DNA from: Rhodococcoides fascians A44A
GTDB lineage: Bacteria; Actinomycetota; Actinomycetes; Mycobacteriales; Mycobacteriaceae
Length of the DNA: 64,000 bases
Assembly: GCF_000760735.1 (NCBI RefSeq)
Contig: NZ_JMEX01000004.1
Span: forward strand, 360,062 to 424,061
Direction: 5' to 3'
Shown piece by piece: positions 9,730-18,530 of this stretch; positions within the stretch are counted from its first letter, which is position 1; every line of letters begins with the position of its first letter. Under the pieces are notes generated by a model. It saw nothing but the letters and a program-made list of their open reading frames with translations, was not told where the DNA came from and did not search any database. Position numbers and translations under genes: made by a program.

Positions 9730-11004
9730 TCACTCCTTCGTCAGTAGACGGCGGGGGTACGAGGTGAAGGTTTCCACTCCGCGGTCGGTGACTCTGACGG
9801 CTTCGGAGACTTCGTATCCGTAGTCGTCCATCCACATTCCGCCGATGATGTGGAAGGTCATGTTCTCGGCGAGGACGGTGTCGTCGTCGGTTCGGATGCT
9901 GACGGTGCGTTCGCCCCAGTCCGGTGCGTAGGCGATGCCGATGGAGTATCCGATGCGGGACGGTTTGTGCAGGCCGTGTTTCGCGAGGCCGACGTTCCAG
10001 ATCTGCGCGAGTTCGGTTGTCGTCGTTCCCGGTCGAACTTCGGCGAGGACTCCGTCGAGCGCTTCTCCGGTGGATCGCGCGAGGTAGTCGAGTCGCTTGC
10101 TGGGCTTTCCGAGCACGATGGTGCGTGCCATGGGTACGTGGTATCGACGGAAGACGCCTGCGAGTTCGACGACCGTGGTCTCCCCTGCGATGAACCTCTG
10201 GTCGGACCACGTGAGGTGCGGTGTGTCCGCGCCGGCGCCGGTGGGAAGCATCGGGACGATCGCGGGGTGGTCGCCGCCGAAGTCGTCCGTTCCGCGTACC
10301 TGTGCGTTCATGATGGCCGCGGCTGCGTCGCACTGTCGTCCTCCGACGACCACTGCGTCGTAGGCTGCCGACATCGCGGACTCGCAGACCTTGGCGGCAC
10401 CGCGCATCAGGTCGATCTCGGCGGGTGACTTGATCACGCGCACCCAGTTGATCAATTCGTAGGAGTCGGTGAATCGGTACTCGGGAAGGGATTTGACCAA
10501 CGCTTCGAACGCTTTGGGGCTGAAGTAGTACGAGTCCATCTCCAGACCGACTTGGCCGTGCGAGAAGTTGTTCACCACACCGAGTTCCCGGAGGCGCTGC
10601 GCGACCCACACGAACGGGTGGGTGTCCTTGCGCTGCACGAAGGTCTCGGGATAGCCGAACGTCTGCTCCTGTGGAAGCCACGACGTCCGGAACGCTCCGT
10701 TCGCGTCCATTTCTCGGGCGAAGAAGTACAGTTCGCCTTCCAGCGGCACGTAGAGCATCTGTGGGGTGTAGAACGACAGGGCGTTGTAGCCGAGCAGGTA
10801 GTACAGATTGGACGGATCGGTGACGATGAGCGCCGTGAGGTTCTGTGACGCCATCGATGCCCGTACCGCGGCGAGGCGGGCGGAGTACTCGTCGTCGGTG
10901 AACGTGATGGGCGTGCTGTTGGGCAGGTCCGCGTATTCGGCGAGGCCCTCGGAGTGGTTCGGTCCGACCGCACTGGTGAGTTCGGCTGCGAAGTAGTCGT
11001 TCAC
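9730..11004 (-). CDS. doeA: Ectoine hydrolase, M24 peptidase fold (DoeA/EutD)
   Basis: This 424-residue protein is a pita-bread-fold M24 hydrolase. From memory it matches the DoeA/EutD family throughout: LTGY/LLGYNALSFYTPQ near the N-terminus, VGLEMDSYYFSPKA, LINWVRVIKSPAEID, RQCDAAAAIM, GGDHPAIVPMLPTGAGADTPHLTW, RRYHVPMARTI and FHIIGGMWMDDYGYE. DoeA opens the ectoine ring to N-alpha-acetyl-2,4-diaminobutyrate, the first step of ectoine catabolism. I chose the GTG at 11004 because AAAGGGGG lies five bases upstream; the ATG at 11025 lacks a Shine-Dalgarno. It heads the five-gene minus-strand operon. A palindromic operator lies about 54 bases upstream of the start. Confidence 0.87.
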   Translation of the reverse strand: MNDYFAAELTSAVGPNHSEGLAEYADLPNSTPITFTDDEYSARLAAVRASMASQNLTALIVTDPSNLYYLLGYNALSFYTPQMLYVPLEGELYFFAREMDANGAFRTSWLPQEQTFGYPETFVQRKDTHPFVWVAQRLRELGVVNNFSHGQVGLEMDSYYFSPKAFEALVKSLPEYRFTDSYELINWVRVIKSPAEIDLMRGAAKVCESAMSAAYDAVVVGGRQCDAAAAIMNAQVRGTDDFGGDHPAIVPMLPTGAGADTPHLTWSDQRFIAGETTVVELAGVFRRYHVPMARTIVLGKPSKRLDYLARSTGEALDGVLAEVRPGTTTTELAQIWNVGLAKHGLHKPSRIGYSIGIAYAPDWGERTVSIRTDDDTVLAENMTFHIIGGMWMDDYGYEVSEAVRVTDRGVETFTSYPRRLLTKE

Positions 11005-11057
11005 TGGTACCCCCTTTCGAGGCATTGTCAGGTGTGTCCGTTCAACCGATCTGCAGT

Positions 11058-11080
11058 TTGCAGATTGTTGACAATCAGGC
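11058..11080. promoter_or_regulatory. Putative GntR operator upstream of doeA
   Basis: TTGCAGATTGT at 11058-11068, two bases, then ACAATC to 11076. The core GATTGT-N2-ACAATC is a perfect dyad of FadR-type GntR spacing. The same core and the same 11-base left arm recur at 17585-17608, upstream of the other catabolic operon. That operon's last gene encodes a FadR-type regulator, the likely ligand-responsive repressor. Confidence 0.7.
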
Positions 11081-11136
11081 TAAATGCCAGGTCCACTCCG
11101 CCGCAAGGAAATCCGTGTTACTTCTTCGTTTCGGCT

Positions 11137-11178
11137 CGTGCACGCGGGCGATTCATCACCGATTCACCCGCGCGCACG
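11137..11178 (-). terminator. Hairpin after the GntR gene
   Basis: A 12-bp stem with one mismatch (CGTGCACGCGGG against CCCGCGCGCACG) and an 18-base loop, 12 bases past the stop of the GntR gene. It lies between the ends of the two minus-strand units. The U-tract is weak, as is usual in actinobacteria. Confidence 0.6.
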
Positions 11179-11190
11179 TGCCTCGACCAG

Positions 11191-11889
11191 CTATTGAGCG
11201 ATACCAGTTGCCTCGTCGGCCATCGCACGCGTCAGATCGTGGATTGCGGTGTCCATGTGCTCGTGCACGCCGGCCTCCAACGCAGACCAGTCCCCGCCGA
11301 CCAGCAGGTTCACCAGCAACTGGTGCTCCTCGACCAATGCCTCCGGCCGGTAGTACGCGGTTTCGAGGTTGGCCATGCAGATGCGCGCCTCCGCCGCCAG
11401 CGTCGCGTACATCCGCGACATGCGACTGTTCGACGTCGCGGACACGAGGGCGGTGTGGAACGCGAGGTCACGCTCGGCCAGTCCGAACCAGTCCGCGCGA
11501 TCGATGTAGGGCTGCATCTGGTCCACGATCGCCGACAACCGAGCAGCAGTTGTCGTCAATGTCGATTCGTCGCCGTGCACGAGAGTCCACGCGGCGCCCA
11601 CCTCGATCGCCGCGCGAGCCTCGTAGATCTCCGCGACGTCGTCGCTGCTGAGTTCGACGACGAACACTCCGCGGTTGCGGTAGCTGACCAACAGCCCTTC
11701 CTGGTTGAGCCGTTGCAGCGCTTCTCGCACCGGTCCGCGGGAGATCTCCAACTCGGCAGCAACATTCGCCTCGTTGATCTGCTCACCGGGCGCGTAGGAG
11801 CCGTCGATGATGCGGTCGCGGATCTGATCGGCGATCACCATCGACGTGTTGCGCGCGTTGATCGGCGTCAGTCTTCTTGATCCTGGCAC
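11191..11889 (-). CDS. GntR-family regulator, FadR/FCD type
   Basis: A 232-residue regulator. The N-terminal winged helix (about residues 10-75) includes IRDRIIDGSYAPGEQINE, LEISRGPVREAL and RLNQEGLLVSYRNRGVFV. It is followed by an all-helical FCD effector domain with the histidine-bearing segments typical of metal- and acid-binding FCD proteins (RDLAFHTALV, HQLLVNLL, EHMDTAIHDL). The GTG start at 11889 has GGAGGAGAG four bases upstream. It is the last gene of the aminotransferase-FAD/FeS-ALDH operon, 14 bases after the ALDH stop. It probably represses both catabolic operons through the shared palindromes at 11058 and 17585. The inducer is unknown; 2,4-diaminobutyrate or its acetyl form would be reasonable. 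Confidence 0.88.
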   Translation of the reverse strand: MPGSRRLTPINARNTSMVIADQIRDRIIDGSYAPGEQINEANVAAELEISRGPVREALQRLNQEGLLVSYRNRGVFVVELSSDDVAEIYEARAAIEVGAAWTLVHGDESTLTTTAARLSAIVDQMQPYIDRADWFGLAERDLAFHTALVSATSNSRMSRMYATLAAEARICMANLETAYYRPEALVEEHQLLVNLLVGGDWSALEAGVHEHMDTAIHDLTRAMADEATGIAQ

Positions 11890-11903
11890 TGGTCTCTCCT
11901 CCG

Positions 11904-13367
11904 CTAGGACCTCGGGATGGCAAAATACTTGTACTCGAGGAACTCGTCGATACCGACCCTGCCGCCCTCGCGGCCCAACCCCGATTGCTTGACCCCGCCG
12001 AACGGCGCCGCCGGGTTGGACACGAGCCCCGTGTTCAACCCGACCATCCCTACTTCCAGCCGCTCCCCCATCCGGAGCGCTCGATCGATGTCCTGGGTGA
12101 ACACGTATCCGACGAGTCCCCATTCGGTGTCGTTGGCCAACGCGATCACCTCGTCCTCGGTGTCGTACGGAACCACAGCGGCCACCGGCCCGAAGATCTC
12201 GGTCGACATCAGATCCGATGCGGGATCCACCGAATCGAGCACCGTCGGCGGGTAGAAGTACCCCGGGCCGTCGTCCGGCGCACCTCCGACGACTGCGCGG
12301 GCGCCTCGCTCCAGAGCGTCGTCGACGAGGCGCTGCACCTTGGCCCGGCCGTCCTCGTCGATGAGCGGCCCGACCTCCACTCCGTCACCGTCGCCGGGGC
12401 CGACGTTCAGTGCGTCCATTCGCGCGCCCAGCTTCTCGGCGAACTCGATTGCCACGGAACGATGTACGAAGAACCGGTTGGCCGCGGTGCATGCCTCGCC
12501 CATGTTGCGCATCTTCGCTACCATCGCGCCGTCCACGGCCCGATCGACGTCGGCTCCCTCGGCGACGACGAAGGGTGCATTGCCACCGAGTTCCATCGAC
12601 GTACGCATCACCGTCGGTGCAGCCTGCGCCAGAAGAATCTTCCCTACTTCGGTCGAACCGGTGAAGCTGATCTTGCGCGCGTCTCCGCTCGCCATCCACG
12701 AACCGACGACGCTCGCAGCGTCGGTCGTCGGTACGACGTTGACGACTCCGTCCGGCACTCCCGCCTCGACCAGAATTGCGGCCAGGGCCAGAGCGGTCAG
12801 AGGTGTCTGTTCGGCCGGTTTGAACACCACGGTGCACCCGGCGGCCAATGCTGGGCCGATCTTTCGCGTACCCATGGCGAGCGGAAAGTTCCACGGGGTG
12901 ACCAGGATGCACGGGCCGACGGGTTCGCGGGTGACGATGATGCGGTTCTTCCCGTCGCCGGTCAGGGTGTGATCACCTGAAATCCGCACCGCTTCTTCCG
13001 AGAACCAGCGAAAGAACTCGGCGCCGTAGGCGACCTCACCGCGCGCATCCGCCAGCGGCTTTCCCATCTCGGCGGTGATGATCGCGGCGAGTTCCTCGGT
13101 GCGCTCGACGATCAACTCGAAAGCCCGACGGAGGATGATGCTGCGTTCACGAGGAGCCGTCTGCGCCCACGACTTCTGGGCTTCCGATGCGGCTGCCATG
13201 GCCGCCTCCGCATCGGTGACGCCGCCGTCGGCGACGGTGGCGATGGTCTCACCTGTCGCAGGATCGACGACGTCGAACGTCTTTCCGCCGTGTGCGTCGC
13301 GCCAGTGGCCGCCGATGAACACCTGGGTCGGTGAATCGATCTCGGGTCGGGTCAGTGATGTGGTCAT
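11904..13367 (-). CDS. NAD(P)-dependent semialdehyde dehydrogenase (GabD/DoeC-like)
   Basis: A 487-residue aldehyde dehydrogenase. TPWNFPLAMGTRKIGPALAAGC and FTGSTEVGK bind the cofactor, SMELGGNAPFVV carries the general-base glutamate, and NMGEACTAANRFFVH carries the nucleophilic cysteine. The whole pattern follows the succinate-semialdehyde dehydrogenase branch. In ectoine degradation the equivalent enzyme (DoeC) oxidises aspartate semialdehyde to aspartate; succinate semialdehyde is the main alternative. The ATG at 13367 overlaps the upstream FAD/FeS stop by four bases and has AGGAGG in front of it. It is third in a four-gene operon that starts with a class III aminotransferase, which would supply the aldehyde. 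Confidence 0.9.
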   Translation of the reverse strand: MTTSLTRPEIDSPTQVFIGGHWRDAHGGKTFDVVDPATGETIATVADGGVTDAEAAMAAASEAQKSWAQTAPRERSIILRRAFELIVERTEELAAIITAEMGKPLADARGEVAYGAEFFRWFSEEAVRISGDHTLTGDGKNRIIVTREPVGPCILVTPWNFPLAMGTRKIGPALAAGCTVVFKPAEQTPLTALALAAILVEAGVPDGVVNVVPTTDAASVVGSWMASGDARKISFTGSTEVGKILLAQAAPTVMRTSMELGGNAPFVVAEGADVDRAVDGAMVAKMRNMGEACTAANRFFVHRSVAIEFAEKLGARMDALNVGPGDGDGVEVGPLIDEDGRAKVQRLVDDALERGARAVVGGAPDDGPGYFYPPTVLDSVDPASDLMSTEIFGPVAAVVPYDTEDEVIALANDTEWGLVGYVFTQDIDRALRMGERLEVGMVGLNTGLVSNPAAPFGGVKQSGLGREGGRVGIDEFLEYKYFAIPRS

Positions 13368-16300
13368 ACGTCCCTCCTGGTGGTGCCTGGATCGAGAATG
13401 TGCGCGAGGTGCGTCGAGGCCCCGGCGCTGTGGTTGTCGGTGAGCTGGCGGACCTGCATGTGGCAGCTGAAACCGTCGGTGAGGATCGGTCGATCCCCCG
13501 CCCGACGCACGGCCGGAGCGAGGGCTTGTTCGGACACCTTCATGCTCATCTCGTAGTGATCGGGTTCGAAGCCGAAGTTTCCTGCCACGCCGCAGCATCC
13601 GGTTGCTTCGTCGATCGACTCGATTCCTGCAGCGGCCAACGCCTTCCGTTGGGTCGCTTCACCGAAGACGGCGTATTCGTGGCAGTGCGTCTGGACGGTC
13701 ACGGCGTCCGGAACCGTCGCCGTCGGCGTCCACCCGCCTGCCGCCTGGTCGATCACTGCGCCCGCGAAGCTCTGCACGCGCGCTGCGACGCGTCGTGCGG
13801 CGTCGGTGTTCACCAGTTCCGGTAGGTCCTTCTTCAGTGCCGCCGCGCAACTCGGTTCGGTGACGACGATGGGACGGTCGGTGCCGTCGTCGAGCGCGTC
13901 CGCCGTCCGAGCAAGGTGCTTCCTGGCCGTCGCAAGCTGCCCGGTGGAGATCCAGGTGAGCCCGCAGCAGACGTCGCTGCGGCACTCGGCTGTTCGGCCG
14001 GCGTCGGCGAGGACTCGAACAGCAGCGCCGACGATCTCCGGCCGAAATCCCTTCGTGAACGAGTCGACGAACAGCACGACGTCACCGCCCTGGACCGAGT
14101 CGGTCGTCTGCGCCTTCAGTTCTGCACGTGATGCGAATCGCGGAAGCGCGCGCTCGGTCGTCAGTCCTCCGAGTTTCGCTGCCAGCACACCGATTCTGGG
14201 CGTCAGAACGGCATTGAGTGCCGGAGCGATCCGCGCGGTCACCTTCAGCCATCGCGGAAGCCATCCCAGCGAATAGTGCGCCATCGGACGCACCCGGCCA
14301 GCGTAGTGATGGTCGAGGAATTCCGCCTTGTAGGTCGCCATGTCCACGCCGACCGGACAGTCGGACGAGCACGCCTTGCAGGAGAGGCACAGATCGAGGG
14401 ACTCCTTGACATCGGTGGATGCCCATCCCTCGGCGACGGTTCTCGAGCTGCGTACCATCTCCTGCAGCACTCGTGCCCGCCCGCGGGTGGAATCCTTCTC
14501 GTCACCGGTCGCCCGGAAACTGGGGCACATCACTCCGCCACTGCTCGATCGACAGCGGCCGACTCCGACACAGGACTGTGTGGCGTGGACGAACGGGTCG
14601 AGGTGCGGGACCGGTCGAGGATCCGGGCCCGATCCGATCTGGTGCAGATCGAAGGTCGTCTTCCACTCCCGCTTCGGGATGTTCGCCAGCGCAAGGTCGT
14701 TCATCATCGGCGCCGGGTCGGTGATACTGCCCGGGTTGAGCAGTCCGGCAGGGTCCCAGATGCCTTTGAAGCGCTCGAACGCCCTCAGCATCGTGGTCGA
14801 GTACATCACCGGCAGCAGCTCCGAACGAGCGCGCCCGTCACCGTGTTCGCCGGACAGCGACCCGCCGTGACGGACCACGAGGGCTGCCGCATCCCGCAGG
14901 AACGCGTTCATGATCGCGCGGCCTTCGTCCGTCCGCTGGTCGAACGTTATGCGCACGTGCATGCATCCGGCACCGAAATGCCCGTACATCACTCCGGTCA
15001 AGCCGTGGTGTGCCAGCAGGTCGCGAAAGTCGGCCAGATACGCCGCGAGTTTCTCCGGGGCCACCGCCGAATCCTCCCAGCCGGGCCAGGATTCGGTGAT
15101 ACCGCTCGCGCCGTCCGACAGTCGCGCCGACAGTCCAGCGCCGTCCTCACGCACTCGCCACAACGACTTCCGCTCGGACGGGTCGGCGACGACGCGACCG
15201 TCCTTCAACCGTCCCAGTTCTCGGAGTCGCTCGAGCAGACGCTCGGCCTTGTCCTCCACCTCGGTGGGGTCATCGCCGTCGAGGTCGACGTACAGCCAGG
15301 CGTTGCCGGACGGGAGGCCGCGCACCGAGTCCGCGCCGCGACGCATCCGCATGGTGTCGACGATCTTCTCGTCGATGCCTTCGATCGCGGCGGGAGAGAA
15401 TTCGAGAATCGTCATGACGTCCTCGGCTGCTTCGACGACGTCCTCGTATCCCAGACTGAGCAACAGGGCAGCCGGAGGTACCTCCACGAGAGACACCGTC
15501 ACGGCGACGACGATCGCGCAGGTGCCCTCGCTACCCACGAGCGCACGCGCCACGTCGAATCCGTTCTCGGGCAACAGGGTCGACAGGTGAAATCCCGACA
15601 CCTGACGCGGAATGAGACCGAGCTCGAGACGGAGATCCGCCATGTGGTCCGAGACGAGCGACCGCAGGTCCGCAGTGATCCGAGTGGCGGCCTCGACCGA
15701 CCGGGAATCGGAAGGATCCACGGCGGCGAGTCCGTCCCGTGTGGCCCGTAGAAGATGACCGTCCGAAGTGACGACATCGAGGGCGATCGTGTGATCGGCC
15801 GTCCGTCCGTAGCGCACCGAGTGGTTGCCGCAGGCATCGTTGCCCACCGCGCCGCCGACGGTGGCACGAGACTTGCTCGACGGATCGGGTGCGTACGTCA
15901 GCGCTCCTGCCGTCTCCGCCGACACGGCGGCGGCGAGTTCGGAGATGACGATTCCCGGCTCGACGACAGCGGATTTCCCCTGCTGATCGATCGACACGAC
16001 CCGGTTCATGTGACGGGAGAAATCCAGAACGATTCCAGCGCCGATCGCGTTGCCCGCCATGGAGGTGCCGCCTCCCCGGCTGACTATGGGTACGCAGGCA
16101 TTCGTGCACGCTCGGACCACCGTCCGGACCTCGTCCGCGGTTGCCGGAAACACGACAGCGAGAGGTGGCACGCGGTAGTTCGAGGCGTCGTAGGAGTACT
16201 CGGCACGCCGTCGAGGTGAGTCGTCCACCTCGATGTCCGTCCTCCGCAGAACATCGAGCACGCGCGCGGCGGCTTCGGGTTCGGGATCGAGAACGGTCAC
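13364..16300 (-). CDS. FAD-linked dehydrogenase fused to 4Fe-4S/CCG subunit (D-2-hydroxyglutarate dehydrogenase, YdiJ-like)
   Basis: This 978-residue fusion has an FAD_binding_4 domain (about 40-230, including IVSRGGGTSMAGNAIG and ATVGGAVGNDACGNHS), an FAD-oxidase C-terminal domain (about 260-530, with HFGAGCMHVRI), a ferredoxin region (about 590-690, with CLSCKACSSDCPVGVD) and a cysteine-rich CCG region with CCGLTW and CCGVAGNFG. This is the layout of YdiJ-type enzymes that oxidise D-2-hydroxyglutarate or D-lactate to the oxoacid and pass electrons to the respiratory chain. The GTG at 16300 overlaps the aminotransferase stop by four bases. Its place between an aminotransferase and an ALDH suggests it recycles a hydroxyacid by-product or 2-oxoglutarate. 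The substrate is not settled by sequence. Confidence 0.87.
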   Translation of the reverse strand: MTVLDPEPEAAARVLDVLRRTDIEVDDSPRRRAEYSYDASNYRVPPLAVVFPATADEVRTVVRACTNACVPIVSRGGGTSMAGNAIGAGIVLDFSRHMNRVVSIDQQGKSAVVEPGIVISELAAAVSAETAGALTYAPDPSSKSRATVGGAVGNDACGNHSVRYGRTADHTIALDVVTSDGHLLRATRDGLAAVDPSDSRSVEAATRITADLRSLVSDHMADLRLELGLIPRQVSGFHLSTLLPENGFDVARALVGSEGTCAIVVAVTVSLVEVPPAALLLSLGYEDVVEAAEDVMTILEFSPAAIEGIDEKIVDTMRMRRGADSVRGLPSGNAWLYVDLDGDDPTEVEDKAERLLERLRELGRLKDGRVVADPSERKSLWRVREDGAGLSARLSDGASGITESWPGWEDSAVAPEKLAAYLADFRDLLAHHGLTGVMYGHFGAGCMHVRITFDQRTDEGRAIMNAFLRDAAALVVRHGGSLSGEHGDGRARSELLPVMYSTTMLRAFERFKGIWDPAGLLNPGSITDPAPMMNDLALANIPKREWKTTFDLHQIGSGPDPRPVPHLDPFVHATQSCVGVGRCRSSSGGVMCPSFRATGDEKDSTRGRARVLQEMVRSSRTVAEGWASTDVKESLDLCLSCKACSSDCPVGVDMATYKAEFLDHHYAGRVRPMAHYSLGWLPRWLKVTARIAPALNAVLTPRIGVLAAKLGGLTTERALPRFASRAELKAQTTDSVQGGDVVLFVDSFTKGFRPEIVGAAVRVLADAGRTAECRSDVCCGLTWISTGQLATARKHLARTADALDDGTDRPIVVTEPSCAAALKKDLPELVNTDAARRVAARVQSFAGAVIDQAAGGWTPTATVPDAVTVQTHCHEYAVFGEATQRKALAAAGIESIDEATGCCGVAGNFGFEPDHYEMSMKVSEQALAPAVRRAGDRPILTDGFSCHMQVRQLTDNHSAGASTHLAHILDPGTTRRDV

Positions 16301-17562
16301 AATGCTCGCTTCAGGGTCCGGGCGATCGCGTCGAGTCCTTCGGCGACTTCGTCGTCGGTGACCACGAGCGCGGGAATGATGCGGACGACGTTTCCGAATC
16401 CCCCGCAGGTGAGGAGCAGCAGACCTTCGGAAATTGCGGTCTGCTGCACACGGGTTGCCGCCGCGGCGTCGGGAGCTCCGTTCTCGTCGACGAATTCGAG
16501 AGCTTGCATCAGACCGAGGCCGCGAGCATCGCCGATGGCCGAGTACTGCCCCTTCAGCTCGTTCAGTCCATCGAGAAGAACAGCGCCCTGCTCGGCTGCG
16601 TTGTCGACGAGGCCCTCGTCCCGCACCACGTCGAGTGTGGCCACTGCGGCGGCTGCGGCAACGGCGTTGCCGCCGTATGTCCCTCCCTGCGAACCCGGCC
16701 ACGCCTTGGACATGAGTTCCTCGGACGCAGCGATTGCCGAGATCGGGAAGCCCGAGGCGAGTCCCTTCGCGGTGACGACGATGTCGGGGCGCGCAGCCGA
16801 GTGCTCGTGCCCCCAGAACTTGCCGGTGCGCCCGACACCTGCCTGAACTTCGTCGAAGACCAGGACGATGTCGTGTCGATCCGCGCGCTCGCGCAGTCCT
16901 TCGAGGAAGGCGGGCGGGGTCGGCAGGTAGCCACCGTCGCCGAGCACAGGTTCGATGATGAACGCGGCAGTGTCGGCGGGGCTGGACACCGTCGCCAGAA
17001 GGTAGTCGAGCTCCTTCAGAGCGAACGCGACGGCCGTCTCGGTGTCCCAGCCGTAGCGGAATGCGTACGGGAACGGCGCGATGTGCACGCCTCCCATGAT
17101 GGGCGAGAAACCGGAACGGAACTTGGTGCCCGCCGTCGTCAGCGACGCCGCCGCGACCGTTCGGCCGTGGAACCCTCCGTGGAACGCGATGATGTTGGGA
17201 CGCCCGGTGGCCATTCGTGCGAGGCGGATCGACGCCTCGACGGCTTCGGAGCCGGAGTTGGCGTAGAAGACGCTGTTCAGTCCGGCGGGCAGCACGTCAC
17301 CCAGTTTCTCGGTCAATTCCAGGAGCGGCTTGTGCATCACGGTCGTGTACTGCGCGTGAATGATCTTGCCGACCTGTTCCCGCGCGGCCTCGACGACCTT
17401 CGGATGGCAGTGCCCGGTACTGGTGACGCCGATTCCGGTGGTGAAGTCCAGGTACTTGTTTCCGTCGGTTCCGTAGATCCAGCTGCCCGACGCGTAGTCG
17501 ACGACAACCGGTGTGGCCTGCTTGAGTGCGGGGCTGAGGTGTGTGCGAGCTGGAGCTGTCAT
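16297..17562 (-). CDS. Class III aminotransferase (GABA/diaminobutyrate type, DoeD-like)
   Basis: A 421-residue omega-aminotransferase. YANSGSEAVEASIRLARMATGR, FHGGFHGRT, IEPVLGDGGY and VFDEVQAGVGRTGKFW precede the PLP lysine in VTAKGLASGFP. The family covers 4-aminobutyrate, ornithine and 2,4-diaminobutyrate aminotransferases. DoeD of ectoine catabolism, which converts diaminobutyrate to aspartate semialdehyde, belongs here. It is the first gene of the operon ending in the GntR regulator. An almost perfect 24-base palindrome lies 23-46 bases upstream of the ATG. With DoeA and an ALDH encoded nearby, a DoeD role is likely, while GABA use is the main alternative. Confidence 0.87.
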   Translation of the reverse strand: MTAPARTHLSPALKQATPVVVDYASGSWIYGTDGNKYLDFTTGIGVTSTGHCHPKVVEAAREQVGKIIHAQYTTVMHKPLLELTEKLGDVLPAGLNSVFYANSGSEAVEASIRLARMATGRPNIIAFHGGFHGRTVAAASLTTAGTKFRSGFSPIMGGVHIAPFPYAFRYGWDTETAVAFALKELDYLLATVSSPADTAAFIIEPVLGDGGYLPTPPAFLEGLRERADRHDIVLVFDEVQAGVGRTGKFWGHEHSAARPDIVVTAKGLASGFPISAIAASEELMSKAWPGSQGGTYGGNAVAAAAAVATLDVVRDEGLVDNAAEQGAVLLDGLNELKGQYSAIGDARGLGLMQALEFVDENGAPDAAAATRVQQTAISEGLLLLTCGGFGNVVRIIPALVVTDDEVAEGLDAIARTLKRAL

Positions 17563-17584
17563 GCGAGCTATCGTGGTTCAGGAT

Positions 17585-17608
17585 TTGCAGATTGTCAACA
17601 ATCTGCAA
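17585..17608. promoter_or_regulatory. Putative GntR operator upstream of the aminotransferase operon
   Basis: TTGCAGATTGT at 17585-17595, a two-base centre, then its exact reverse complement to 17608. It lies in the 91-base divergent gap between the class III aminotransferase gene and the ribokinase gene. It shares an 11-base arm and the dyad core with 11058-11080. Confidence 0.75.
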
Positions 17609-17653
17609 CCAATTGCCTCGTCGGGCTTCGGACGTCGCGGATATCGTCGGCTC

Positions 17654-18514
17654 ATGCCAACGACCCGTGTTGCCGTCCTCGGCAGCATCAACATGGACCT
17701 CACGACGTTCACGCCGCGGCTGCCTCAGCCGGGTGAGACCCTGCTCGGCACCACCTTCGCAGCCTCGCAAGGAGGCAAGGGCGCAAACCAGGCGTTGGCG
17801 GCCGCACGCTCGGGTGCCGACACGACCTTCCTCGGGGCCGTCGGCTCCGACGCGTTCGGCCAGGATCTGATCGACACTCTGACCGAGGCCGGCATCGACA
17901 TATCCCTGGTCCGCCACGTCGACGGACCGAGCGGCGTCGCCTCGATATCCGTGGACGGTGACGGCGAGAACACGATCGTCGTCGTCGCGGGCGCCAACTC
18001 GTCACTGCTCACCCTGTCCGACGCCGAGCGTGACGCCATCGCGGGGGCCGACATCCTCATGTGTCAACTCGAGATCCCGCTGGAGACCGTCGTCGAGGGT
18101 GCTGCACACGCGCGCGACCACGGCACTCTCGTTCTACTCAATCCCTCCCCTGCGCAGGACCTGCCGGACGAGCTCGTCGAGGCCGTCGACGTTCTCGTCG
18201 TCAACGAAGCCGAGGCACGGGAGTTGGCCCACGTCGTCTCCCGAGTGCCGCACGTCGTCACCACGCTCGGCGCGCGAGGCGCCCACTACCGCGGCCCCGA
18301 GTCGGCATCGGACTTCCGCTCGCCCACGGTCGACGCGATCGACACCACGGGAGCAGGCGACGCGTTCACTGGGGCGCTCGCCGCCGAGTGGTCCTCAGGC
18401 CCCGACGACGCAATCCGGTGGGCCTGTGCGGCAGGCGCTTTCGCAGCCACGCGACGGGGCGCCGGTTCCTCGTCGGGAACACGCACGGACATTCGAGGCG
18501 TCGGACAGGAATGA
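17654..18514 (+). CDS. rbsK: PfkB-family sugar kinase, ribokinase-like
   Basis: A 286-residue carbohydrate kinase. The N-terminal VAVLGSINMDLT and the glycine pair in ASQGGKGANQALAAARSG are the PfkB signature 1; the C-terminal DTTGAGDAFTGALAAEW is signature 2, with the catalytic Asp. The family phosphorylates ribose or related sugars with ATP. I chose the ATG at 17654; the frame is open further upstream but would run through the operator palindrome. It is transcribed divergently from the aminotransferase operon, and no sugar transporter lies next to it. Ribokinase is the closest family; other sugars or nucleosides are possible. The operator in the shared promoter region could affect it too. 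Confidence 0.85.
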   Translation: MPTTRVAVLGSINMDLTTFTPRLPQPGETLLGTTFAASQGGKGANQALAAARSGADTTFLGAVGSDAFGQDLIDTLTEAGIDISLVRHVDGPSGVASISVDGDGENTIVVVAGANSSLLTLSDAERDAIAGADILMCQLEIPLETVVEGAAHARDHGTLVLLNPSPAQDLPDELVEAVDVLVVNEAEARELAHVVSRVPHVVTTLGARGAHYRGPESASDFRSPTVDAIDTTGAGDAFTGALAAEWSSGPDDAIRWACAAGAFAATRRGAGSSSGTRTDIRGVGQE

Positions 18515-18530
18515 GCCTGGCTACGGGCCG

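Noticed and set aside
4588..17562. Hydroxyectoine-specific catabolic genes (eutABC) or ectD
   Set aside because: No protein with the corresponding racemase, dehydratase or dioxygenase signatures is encoded in this block.
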